Notes under the pieces: model-generated | The model's database searches: none | Seen by the model: the letters and a program-made list of their open reading frames with translations, nothing else | Told to the model about the DNA's origin: nothing | In this document: positions 56,757 to 64,000 of the stretch, piece after piece | Numbering within the stretch: the first letter of the stretch is position 1 | How the letters are laid out: every line of letters begins with the position of its first letter | DNA from: Halocatena salina | GTDB taxonomy: Archaea > Halobacteriota > Halobacteria > Halobacteriales > Haloarculaceae | Length of the DNA: 64,000 nucleotides | Assembly (NCBI RefSeq): GCF_023115355.1 | Contig: NZ_CP096023.1 | Span: 108,316-172,315, forward strand | Direction: 5' to 3' | Program-made: the position numbers and the translations under genes

Positions 56757-57509
56757 CCGACGGAGATGTTTACACCCACCTTCAGGCGTGTGTTTTCGCC
56801 AGTCTGGACAGGTACATGACTCGCTGATCACGTCGACTTCATACCAGTTCCCGGACCCCGATCGGACCTCGTAGCGGCCACCCTTTTCGAGCAACGAGAT
56901 CGCCATCGCTTCGTCGACGGCACGTCTGGTTCGTGGCTCGAGGCCGTCACGCTGGGCCGAGTGCTCCGTGACAACCATCCGGTCGCGCACGTCGCCGGTT
57001 CGACCACCGTCTGGGGCAACCGCGGCTGTAGGATTCTGGAGCCGATTCTCAAGCAGGGCTTCGACCGGATGCCCCTCCGGCCACAGATAGTGGACTTCCC
57101 GACGCTCGCGATGGTCGTATGAGCCACAGGAGGCAGCGTTCCCAGTCCAGACGCGCCATGCCCCGAGTGCAGCCATCACGTCGGCACTGACCTGAGGAAC
57201 GATCTCGTACTTGTCGGGATAGAACACTCGGAAGCGTGTACACTCCTCCTGCGGCAGAACAGTCTCCCACCACTCGACGTCGTCGCCCCAGCTTTCGCAC
57301 ATCGCCTCGTCCTCCCCATATCCGACAGTCACGCCATCGATCTGCGGCACGTCCATAGATATTTCGTCAGCCTCGCCTTCGAGCAGGCGGAGGACGGCGT
57401 ACCGGAGGTACTCGTGGTACGGGTTCTTTGATGAGCGGGCGACCTGGTCGTGGTATTCACCGACTCGCTCTGCCTCTTCGAGAACGGTCGTGAGATATTG
57501 GTCGGTCAT
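56736..57509 (-). CDS. SWIM zinc-finger protein
   Basis: 257 residues with a C-terminal SWIM motif (CTCPDWRKHTPEGGCKHL, CxC...CxH; about 234-251). The N-terminal 180 residues are acidic and contain a WPEGHPVEALLENRL segment; family otherwise unknown. SWIM proteins bind DNA or proteins. It is convergent with the broken nucleotidyltransferase and overlaps its end. Confidence 0.7.
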   Translation of the reverse strand: MTDQYLTTVLEEAERVGEYHDQVARSSKNPYHEYLRYAVLRLLEGEADEISMDVPQIDGVTVGYGEDEAMCESWGDDVEWWETVLPQEECTRFRVFYPDKYEIVPQVSADVMAALGAWRVWTGNAASCGSYDHRERREVHYLWPEGHPVEALLENRLQNPTAAVAPDGGRTGDVRDRMVVTEHSAQRDGLEPRTRRAVDEAMAISLLEKGGRYEVRSGSGNWYEVDVISESCTCPDWRKHTPEGGCKHLRRVDYEIK

Positions 57510-57731
57510 GGGTCGGTGGAGACGAGAGTGCGCCTCCGCCCCTCAGCAGGCGCAGATAAACGTACCCAACGAATGGCGGTCAGTCGTATTCTCTGTTGGT
57601 TGCTCCATCTCTGCTCGGATGCTGAGCCGGATCGGATTGCCGGATCCAAGGGGAGTCTATCTGTATAGAGATAACTCTGTAGGGAATACGAGGCATAAGA
57701 CTAATACAGTTAGCTGCGATACCGATAACTA

Positions 57732-58409
57732 ATGATGATGGAGTACGTCGACGAGACCGCGGCGAAGATCATGGTCGCGGTCCGGCCGGGCGACTCGATC
57801 CGGCGGATCGCCCAGAAGATCGACGGCTCCTACTCATGGGTGTACGACTGGATCGAGCGGTTGGAGGACGCAGGCTTTATCCGCCGCGATGACGGCGTCT
57901 ACATCGAGAATTACGCTGTCAGGGATCGCTACTACGATCTCGTCGCTGCCATTTCCCGCTCTATCCCACCCTTGATCGACGACGGCTACGTAATTCCCCA
58001 CTTCTCCGGGATGCCGTTCGCGTACACGAAAATCGACGGCAGCTACGTCTGGACCCACGGCGGCTATCAGATCGCCCGCGGCCACGACGACTATCCGATC
58101 TTCATCCAGGTCGCCGACCAGGACGTCGAACAATGGACAGCGTTCTTTGATGAGTTCGGGATTCCGAGCCGGATCGAAGAGCGGCCGGATGCGACTGACT
58201 ACGACGCGACCGTCTCGTACGTGTTGTTCCCAACGAGTGGGGGCATCACTCGCGAGTGGGTCGACGGCAATCCCGTCATTCCGTTGGACGAAGCAATCGA
58301 GCACATGTTGGAGTACCGGGTGAACTACGAGCCAGCGTTGGAGATGATTGCCGACGAGTACGATCGCGATATCGACGCGTCCCACGAGGATCCGCGTCTC
58401 AATGCATGA
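57732..58409 (+). CDS. HTH antitoxin-like protein of HTH/nucleotidyltransferase pair
   Basis: 225 residues, start ATG 57732 (or the third ATG, 57738). A winged helix (DSIRRIAQKIDGSYSWVYDW, IERLEDAGFIRRDDGVYIEN) precedes a domain reading VIPHFSGMPFAYTKIDGSYV. The stop overlaps the next ATG (ATGA). The arrangement matches AbiE-type toxin-antitoxin systems, where the HTH protein represses the operon and counteracts a nucleotidyltransferase. Confidence 0.65.
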   Translation: MMMEYVDETAAKIMVAVRPGDSIRRIAQKIDGSYSWVYDWIERLEDAGFIRRDDGVYIENYAVRDRYYDLVAAISRSIPPLIDDGYVIPHFSGMPFAYTKIDGSYVWTHGGYQIARGHDDYPIFIQVADQDVEQWTAFFDEFGIPSRIEERPDATDYDATVSYVLFPTSGGITREWVDGNPVIPLDEAIEHMLEYRVNYEPALEMIADEYDRDIDASHEDPRLNA

Positions 58410-59101
58410 GTCTCGGTGAACGCGAAAACGAATTGCTGGACACCCTGGAGGCAGTCATTGACGCTGACCTGCCCTACGTGCTCGTCGGTGGGTGGGCGAT
58501 CGCGGCGTTCAATCAGCGCTTCACTACGGACGTCGACGTCGTCATTCCGGCGCAGTCGGTCGACGACTACACTGACCTTCTCACCGACCGCGGCTACGAG
58601 AAAACGGCCGATGTCGAGCGAAACGAGCTCTACGAGGGCCGTACTATCCGGTATGACAAGGACATCGGGAATCCGGTTCGGTTCGACGCGATGGTCGACG
58701 CGCTTGGTTGCCGCCAGACGGCGGCTGAGTGGTCGTATCGCTATCTGGCCCAGCACTCCGTCACGGAAGAACTGCGAACCGGTCGACCGATAACATCCAG
58801 GATTCCGGAACGGGAACTGCTGTTTGCGGTGAAACTCCATAGTGGCCGCAAGGCAGACTCCCGGGATCTGGTGGTGCTTGCTGCTGGCGCGGATTTCGAC
58901 CGGATCGCGACCCATCTGCATCGCGGGGAGTCCAAGAAGCTCGCTGGTCGCATCGGGACTGTCCTCGACCAACTCACGTCGGAGGGTTTCGCGGATGCGT
59001 TCAAAGGAGTCTTCGAACAGCAAACGGTTCCCGACCAGGATATCGAAGCTGTCGTCGAATTCCTTCGTGACCAGCAGCGCCGAATCGGTTCTGAATCCTA
59101 A
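58406..59101 (+). CDS. nucleotidyltransferase (AbiEii-like)
   Basis: 231 residues. Nucleotidyltransferase core: PYVLVGGWAIAAFNQRFTTD, then VDVVIP (GG...TDVDV) and LLFAVKLHSGRKADSRDLVV (Lys and RD pair as in AbiEii-like proteins). ATG at 58406 chosen because it overlaps the HTH stop; the frame open to 58256 is inside the HTH gene. Likely toxin of the pair, transferring nucleotides to an RNA or protein; target unknown. Confidence 0.7.
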   Translation: MSLGERENELLDTLEAVIDADLPYVLVGGWAIAAFNQRFTTDVDVVIPAQSVDDYTDLLTDRGYEKTADVERNELYEGRTIRYDKDIGNPVRFDAMVDALGCRQTAAEWSYRYLAQHSVTEELRTGRPITSRIPERELLFAVKLHSGRKADSRDLVVLAAGADFDRIATHLHRGESKKLAGRIGTVLDQLTSEGFADAFKGVFEQQTVPDQDIEAVVEFLRDQQRRIGSES

Positions 59102-59227
59102 TATCGACTATCGGTGTGGGCTAAGTCTCGGGACCGATCGAAACACACGGGGTCGAACGCTGAACGAATTAACCAACAGAGTGGCATAGTACCCCAGACG
59201 TTGGTTAACAGCCTGGGGAAGGGGTGT

Positions 59228-60151
59228 TCAGCCCTCGGCGACCGTCCCGATTATCTCCTGAGCGGTCGAACTGATCTGTCCGAGTCGATTTTGGATCACC
59301 TCGTGTTCATCGTCTTGCCACGCTGCAAGATAGAACGCCGACCCGCTCGTATCCAACTCGAAATACCGACCGACGATGTACGCGACGGCCTCTGCTTCGA
59401 CCTCGTGTTTCGACCGTTCAGTCTCGTCATCGACGTCGAAATGGAGTAGCGCGTGGGCATACTCGTGGAGCAGCGTGACCGCGAGATCGGCCTGGTTCGG
59501 GCGGGCTTTCGCATCGACGACTGGCGTGAGATCGTGAAGGCTCCGCTGTTTGCAGACGCCTTTCGTGTCGCCATGCTCCCAGTCGGCAGCGTCGACGATG
59601 CGCACCGTTACGCCGAGCGCATCCGCTACGTCTGTGAGTGCGGGTACGAGGTCCTCAGCGTCGCCGGTCGCCTCCGTCTCTAACTCGGGAAGCGGTTCGC
59701 CCTCGGTCTGGGAGATGTCGAAGACAACGGTCGGTTTGAATCCGACGAGTCCTTTCGACCACTCCTCAGGTGGTGTCTCATCATACTCACACTCACTATC
59801 CTTGTGGTAGCTGGGCGAATTTTCGCATTCCGGGCACTGCTTCGTGATGATCGGGGCCCAGATCGCCTGCTCTCCCTCCTGGACGTGCCGGTCGAATTCA
59901 TTTCGCCAGGTGTTGTAGCCCGCGACCTTCGTCGCCTCGGGACGCTGGAGTTTGATCAGGAGCGTGTTACGATGGGAGTAGTCCTGGAAGCGACTCTGGA
60001 CATCGAGTCACTTCTGGAACTCGTCGCTGGCCTGGGCGTCGTTGACGTCTGCGACGAACTCGTCGATCCACTGTTCAATCGTACTGTGAATCTCGTCGTG
60101 TCGAGTGTCGGTTTCATCGAACGAAGCCGACGGGGTGCTGGTCGTAGCCAT
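59228..60151 (-). pseudogene. ArdC-like ssDNA-binding/metallopeptidase protein with a nonsense codon
   Basis: From ATG 60151 the frame runs through EQWIDEFVADVNDAQASDEF, QK, stop (TGA at 60010-60008), then LDVQSRFQDYSHRNTLLIKL, QEGEQAIWAPIITKQCPECE and VTLLHEYAHALLHF (HEYAH zinc-peptidase motif) to the end at 59228. Restoring one codon (probably Trp) gives a complete 307-codon protein: an ArdC-type N-terminal domain plus a C-terminal ImmA/IrrE-like peptidase. ArdC relatives protect incoming plasmid DNA. No good start lies after the stop. Confidence 0.7.
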
Positions 60152-60213
60152 TGTGTTCACCGCGAGTACGTCAGTTTAGGACGCACCGCATCCCTCGGGG
60201 CGCAAAAACAACT

Positions 60214-60375
60214 CTCGTCGGCGGTCACCGGAGAGCTGCTTTTTCGTCCGCGAACCCCACTGCGACGAGGTATTCGAGGAATGCGTCGAACTGGTCGACA
60301 TCGCTGGGCGTGTCGCTTGCGAGGTGGCGCGCCCATTCGATTGCCCACTGGAACGCGGGATCGTCGCCCCCTTCC
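60214..60375 (-). pseudogene. gene fragment
   Basis: Reads PAFQWAIEWARHLASDTPSD, VDQFDAFLEYLVAVGFADEK and stop on the minus strand, without a start; it meets the TROVE fragment at a GGCGCGCC-type sequence near 60,383. Probably the 3' end of a haloarchaeal small protein joined by recombination. Confidence 0.4.
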
Positions 60376-60384
60376 TATCCTGGC

Positions 60385-60772
60385 GCGCCAGAACGCGCTG
60401 TTGGGGATCGATCCCGAGGTCGGCAATGCCACCAATGGCTGGAAGGTCCTCGAATACCTCCGCGAAGAAGCGATCGCCCTTGACCGGGTGATCCTGTTCA
60501 CGGACATGCAGCTCTGGGACGCGACGGGCGGACTCGTCAGCGATGATCGGACGGTACGAGAGGAGTTCGAAGCCTACCGCGAGGCGATTGCACCTGAGGT
60601 GTCACTATACGTGATCGATCTGGCGGCCTACGGTGGCTTCGTGACACCGGAGGGCTACGAGAACGTCTACAATATCTCGGGCTGGACGGAGACCGTCCTC
60701 AAGTTCATCGGGAACGCCGAAGCACCACGGCAGGTCATCGAGACGATCGAAGCCACCGTGCCCATGTAGCGT
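60385..60772 (+). pseudogene. C-terminal part of a TROVE (Ro60-like) protein
   Basis: The frame reads NGWKVLEYLREEAIALDRVI, LFTDMQLWDAT, SLYVIDLAAYGGFVTPEGYE, VYNISGWTETVLKFI, the von Willebrand A-like C-terminal half of Ro60/TROVE RNA-binding proteins. The N-terminal TROVE domain is absent; sequence upstream belongs to the opposite-strand fragment. Inactive remnant. Confidence 0.6.
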
Positions 60773-61029
60773 GCTAATGGCTTTCATTATACGCGCGCAT
60801 GAGTGATTGAATCTCTTTCTTAAAGGAGTTGATGTCGGGTTTCCGCCTGCTATAATTGCTGTTTCATCGACGGACGAGATTGTGTCTGTGAAGACCTGCA
60901 CCGGCTGTCGGATACGATGGCTTGCATACTCACGATACTCCTTAGTGATGCTCCAAAGACGCAGTCAGTTCATTAGCAAGAGTGGTGCGCTCGGGGGTTT
61001 CAAGGCCGAGGCCGAAGAGCACCATCTCG
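60773..61029. other. decayed spacer
   Basis: About 255 bases. A minus-strand frame ends KPDINSFKKEIQSLMRAYNE at 60,774 and may be another gene end. Nothing firm. Confidence 0.3.
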
Positions 61030-61283
61030 GCACAGTTCGTCGTAGGCAAGATCCTGAATGCCATTGAGTACTTACGCCGAAAGCAGATACGTAGTGTAGT
61101 TGGAAAGGATCTGTTAGACACTCCGGGCAGAATACAGACGTGCGAAACAATGGATGAACTCCGTGGAATCGAAGGGGCTGCTGTCCGTGAATACTTTGAC
61201 CACTTTGAGGATACGCTCCGAGATGGATGGAAGATGGACCGCCGAACGATCCGTCCGCCAGAGGATCACACCAATAATGCGGT
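61030..61283 (+). pseudogene. cas1: cas1 fragment (third adaptation locus relic)
   Basis: Open frame reads AQFVVGKILNAIEYLRRKQI, then DELRGIEGAAVREYFDHFED, TLRDGWKMDRRTIRPPEDHT. It aligns with the middle of the I-D Cas1 at 6.1-7.1 kb (KIRNAQTLLARKG, DLRGVEGGAAEQYFNRLDET, KRPPEDHINS), including the catalytic Glu in RGIEG. Both ends of cas1 are missing and no other cas gene or repeat is seen nearby. Confidence 0.7.
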
Positions 61284-61390
61284 ATTGAAAGCCAGCACAG
61301 CAAGCTTACGAACCGTGCCCAGAATATGGGTCGTCCTTGGTCACTGTTCCCCGGTACGATTAAGTTCGATGCTGATATTGGTCACAGATA

Positions 61391-61669
61391 ATGACAGAAC
61401 GTCATGTGTCATTTCGTGAAATTGAGGATGGGGTAGCGACATTTGTCTTGTACAAAGAAGAAGGGCCTTCGGAATTATTCCGCTATCCACTTGATGATCT
61501 ACCAGAGGGAGTGGATCGAGATCAGTATGGCTGTGAATTTAGACCAGAATTAGATGACGACGGCAAGATTGTCGCGTTACACTACGACAAAGAACTTACT
61601 CAACGAGAACATGAGAAGGCTCAATCTGCGATTGAAGAATTAAAAGGGATGACAGATGAAAGCGAATGA
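61391..61669 (+). CDS. DUF3006-like small protein (module 3)
   Basis: 92 residues. HVSFREIEDGVATFVLYKEE and ELFRYPLDDLPEGVDRDQYG then VALHYDKELTQREHEKAQSA, matching the module 2 partner in layout. The stop overlaps the start of the MBL gene (ATGA). Function unknown; likely acts with the hydrolase. Confidence 0.7.
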   Translation: MTERHVSFREIEDGVATFVLYKEEGPSELFRYPLDDLPEGVDRDQYGCEFRPELDDDGKIVALHYDKELTQREHEKAQSAIEELKGMTDESE

Positions 61670-63435
61670 GCGCCAGTGGTGAGGGGTTAGATAATGGGGA
61701 ATTAGAGCTGTATAACCTCGATGTGGGTCAAGCCGATGCAACTGTCATAATCACAGAGGAGGGCCAGATCGTCCTCAATGATGCTGATGAAGAAGAAGTC
61801 GTAGACGAACTCGAAACAGTGCTTGCCGATCGAACTGTTGAGCGGACAGATAATGGTAATATCCCACTTGTATTCGCTGCCACTCATTTCCATCAAGATC
61901 ATATTAAAGGGCTTGAAAACTTGAGTTTCCATGATTATGAAGTATCACACGCTATCTACCCTGATCTTAATCGGGTTGAAATCTTGGACGATGGGGCTGA
62001 TGAATCGGATAACGGAGTTAATGAAGGTAATATAAAGGACTTCAAAAATCATTTGGATCGCCTTGGTGTTGAGAAATATACAGAAGTCTCCCGTGGCGAT
62101 ATAGTTCCCATCAACTCGACCGCAGATCTCACTGTGTTAGCCCCTCCGGACGCTGATGGGTCCGTTGACGTAACCCGTCCTGAAACGGGAGCTAATGTCA
62201 ATTTCAGGGCAAAACAACCGAACGAGAACGGCGCTGTCTACAAACTTGAAAGCGAACGGTCGGCACTGTTTATGGGTGATATCCAAGATGACTCCCACCA
62301 TCACGCTGAAAGTTGGCTGATGCAACAACACGACAATCCAGAGAACGATGTGACCCTCCATACGGATATACTATTGGCTGGTCATCACGGGTCAACCCAT
62401 GCGACCAGCGAGGAATTCCTCGATCGAGTCGATCCAGAGGCAGCAATCATTTCGAGCGGGCTGGATAATACGTACACGAGCGAGAACCAGCACGACGCCC
62501 ATCCCCACGATGCGACACTCAAGCGCCTTCACGAGCGGGATGTCGATGTCTACTGGACTGCAGGCCACGGCACGACACGCACCGACCTGGATTCGGACGG
62601 TGCCCGTCCAGAACCAACGACTGATCTCGAGACGACCGACGCGGCAGATCTAGCCGCCCTGAAGTACTACTGCCGGGAGCATGAGATCGATCCGAAAACA
62701 GTGGGGGTACTTCCTCCGGACAACTTTCCCGAAGAAACGCCCGCGTGGGCGATTGACGCCGCGCCGATGATCGCAGACACCCAAGAGCAGTTCATCGACG
62801 AGGGGATTGAGAACGCTGCATCTGTCGAAGACCTCCGACAAACGCTCGACCCAACGCCCGATGCTCACGACCAGCTCCGCGAGGCGGTGCAGGCCGACCG
62901 CGAGGCCTACGTCACCACCAAGGCGGACGTGACACGGAACAAGGAAGCATACTTCGAGGCCGTCGAACGAGAACAGGCTTATGAACGACTCCCGCTGCAT
63001 ACGCGGCTACGGGCAAACCTCCCCACTCGATTCGGTGGAATCGAGCACCCATTGACCGACGGACCCTCGTCGGACGAGATGGATGCTCTCCCCCGAAACA
63101 TCGAGGACGTGCCGAAAGCGGTCAGAAACGACCCCGCCGCCAAACTCCGCGCCGAGGGCGACTTCGTTGACAACTGGTCGCGCTCGCTTCTGAGAGCCGA
63201 AACCGCCGCCGACACCGCCGTCGATGACGCTCACACGCCCCAAGAGCTGTGTCGACACCTTCGTGACACCTCTGGCGCACACCAAGACTTTCTCTATGCG
63301 ATCGACACCCCTGACGCTCACGAGCAGAACAAGTCCGAAAAAGGCATCGACGACTTGCTGGAACGAACTAACCAGCGCGAACGAACAGAAGAACAGACCC
63401 ACACACACGATCAGGACGCTTCACTGGGACTGTGA
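61666..63435 (+). CDS. MBL-fold hydrolase with helical tail (module 3)
   Basis: 589-residue ComEC-like MBL-fold protein. LELYNLDVGQADATVIITEE, metal motifs AATHFHQDHIKG (about 70-81), ALFMGDIQDDSHHH, LAGHHGSTHAT and HDAHPHDATLKRL, then DLAALKYYCREHEID and DNFPEETPAWAIDA shared with module 2. The usual LIDSG strand reads VLNDADEEE, an altered feature. C-terminal 220 residues are charged helices. Not exported. Confidence 0.85.
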   Translation: MSASGEGLDNGELELYNLDVGQADATVIITEEGQIVLNDADEEEVVDELETVLADRTVERTDNGNIPLVFAATHFHQDHIKGLENLSFHDYEVSHAIYPDLNRVEILDDGADESDNGVNEGNIKDFKNHLDRLGVEKYTEVSRGDIVPINSTADLTVLAPPDADGSVDVTRPETGANVNFRAKQPNENGAVYKLESERSALFMGDIQDDSHHHAESWLMQQHDNPENDVTLHTDILLAGHHGSTHATSEEFLDRVDPEAAIISSGLDNTYTSENQHDAHPHDATLKRLHERDVDVYWTAGHGTTRTDLDSDGARPEPTTDLETTDAADLAALKYYCREHEIDPKTVGVLPPDNFPEETPAWAIDAAPMIADTQEQFIDEGIENAASVEDLRQTLDPTPDAHDQLREAVQADREAYVTTKADVTRNKEAYFEAVEREQAYERLPLHTRLRANLPTRFGGIEHPLTDGPSSDEMDALPRNIEDVPKAVRNDPAAKLRAEGDFVDNWSRSLLRAETAADTAVDDAHTPQELCRHLRDTSGAHQDFLYAIDTPDAHEQNKSEKGIDDLLERTNQRERTEEQTHTHDQDASLGL

Positions 63436-63479
63436 GACCCTGATTGTCGAGCGATCGTGGGCAGTGTACCCTGACGACT

Positions 63480-63742
63480 GACGCCGATCGGTTGTACCTC
63501 CGATACACAGGACGGCTGCCGATGGGCAAGAGTTCATCCGTGCAGAGGATATCTTCGTGGTCGCTGATACGGACAAGTGGGACGATACGAACTCGCCATC
63601 CAGAGAGCTTTGGCAGTACCTTTAGTCTCGAAGCCGATTGATGTCCCTGACGTTCAGGAGATGTATTTCGCCCTTGACTCTGAATATTGTCAGTACGGTG
63701 ACTTCACAGCGCAGGTGCTGGGCTCCTTCGACGGTGGATAAG
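63480..63742 (+). pseudogene. frameshifted gene fragment
   Basis: One frame reads GQEFIRAEDIFVVADTDKWD, TNSPSRELWQYL, stop; an adjacent frame continues VSKPIDVPDVQEMYFALDSE, YCQYGDFTAQVLGSFDGG, stop. Consistent with one gene hit by a frameshift. Family unknown. Confidence 0.35.
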
Positions 63743-63745
63743 GTC

Positions 63746-63806
63746 ATATAGGTTATAGACTATAGCTCAAGGGTATAGCTGCTGGCTATAGCTATATGCT
63801 ATAACG
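63746..63806. repeat. cluster of TATAG/CTATA words
   Basis: Within 60 bases: GGTTATAGACTATAGC, GGGTATAGCTGCTGGCTATAGC, TATATGCTATAAC. Direct and inverted TATAGC copies form small palindromes. Could be a binding site; the remaining 190 bases to the window end show no gene. Confidence 0.35.
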
Positions 63807-64000
63807 GTGATCGGGTTTTATCTGTTCAAACCACCCTGATGAGATAGGAGTGAGCATCGCTACGGTGGTTTCGCGAATATATTTAAACAAGCTCTTAACC
63901 ACCGAGGCATAGCGAACGGCCCTGGTATCCCGGATTCGAGAACTCTGGACCTTGATACTTAATGGAACGAAGATTCACGAGTCTACAAGATCTCTGCGAG

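Noticed and set aside
1..64000. tRNA or rRNA genes, intact insertion sequences, integrase-bounded provirus
   Set aside because: None could be recognised by eye; no intact transposase or tyrosine recombinase is present.

Overview
The window is haloarchaeal DNA, most likely from a plasmid, megaplasmid or other accessory replicon. Proteins are rich in Asp and Glu, TATA boxes sit about 25-30 nt before start codons with little leader, and the families are haloarchaeal (Orc1/Cdc6, Bat-type HTH, Csa3, ArdC-like). It carries two Orc1/Cdc6 genes with their own iterons, a conjugation coupling ATPase, toxin-antitoxin pairs, many broken genes and no ribosomal or core metabolic operon. The genus cannot be read from the sequence.

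Layout. 0-4.3 kb: VirD4/TraG-like coupling ATPase, a GNAT acetyltransferase and decayed DNA. 4.4-16.8 kb: complete type I-D CRISPR-Cas locus. The cas6-cas10d-csc2-csc1-cas3'-cas4-cas1-cas2 operon (minus strand, every junction overlapping or nearly touching) lies between two arrays (17 and 16 repeats of 37 nt) that run outward from matched, inverted leaders; a Csa3 regulator is divergent from cas6. 16.8-23.3 kb: gene-poor DNA with small ORFs, gene relics and three copies of a composite repeat (short iterons plus a conserved core of about 50 bp), then a PIN/HTH toxin-antitoxin pair. 23.6-27.7 kb: exonuclease VII (xseA, xseB), an Orc1/Cdc6 gene and its origin. 28.0-42.8 kb: complete type I-B locus. 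The cas6-cas8b-cas7-cas5-cas3 operon (minus) and cas4-cas1-cas2 operon (plus) are again flanked by two outward arrays (29 repeats of 30 nt; 36 repeats of 29 nt plus a degenerate end repeat) with matched inverted leaders. 42.8-52 kb: two modules pairing an MBL-fold (ComEC-like) hydrolase with a small DUF3006-like protein, gene relics and Bat-type regulators. 52.4-54.9 kb: a second Orc1/Cdc6 gene with its own iterons. 55-64 kb: two HTH/nucleotidyltransferase pairs (one wrecked), a SWIM protein, broken ArdC, TROVE and cas1 relics, and a third DUF3006-like/MBL module.

The most interesting item lies between the two I-B cas operons (37,980-38,400). Two degenerate I-B repeats flank a 29-nt pseudo-spacer, and the first ends in an almost intact crRNA 5' handle. 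The first 11 nt of the pseudo-spacer match, except at seed position 6, a site with a TAG PAM placed on the promoter of the adjacent 85-codon gene. This is the layout of a CreTA-type module, in which Cascade plus a crRNA-like guide represses a neighbouring gene. Here the repressed unit is a small protein gene rather than an obvious mini-ORF toxin RNA. Small winged-helix-like genes of similar pattern also sit beside solitary degenerate I-B repeats at 16.8 and 27.7 kb, so this may be a recurring arrangement.

How the parts work together: both immune systems have complete adaptation, crRNA-processing and interference genes. The two origins, toxin-antitoxin pairs and the CreTA-like element would promote retention of the replicon and of the I-B Cascade. 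The 18-22 kb and 44-61 kb stretches show repeated insertion, deletion and gene decay.
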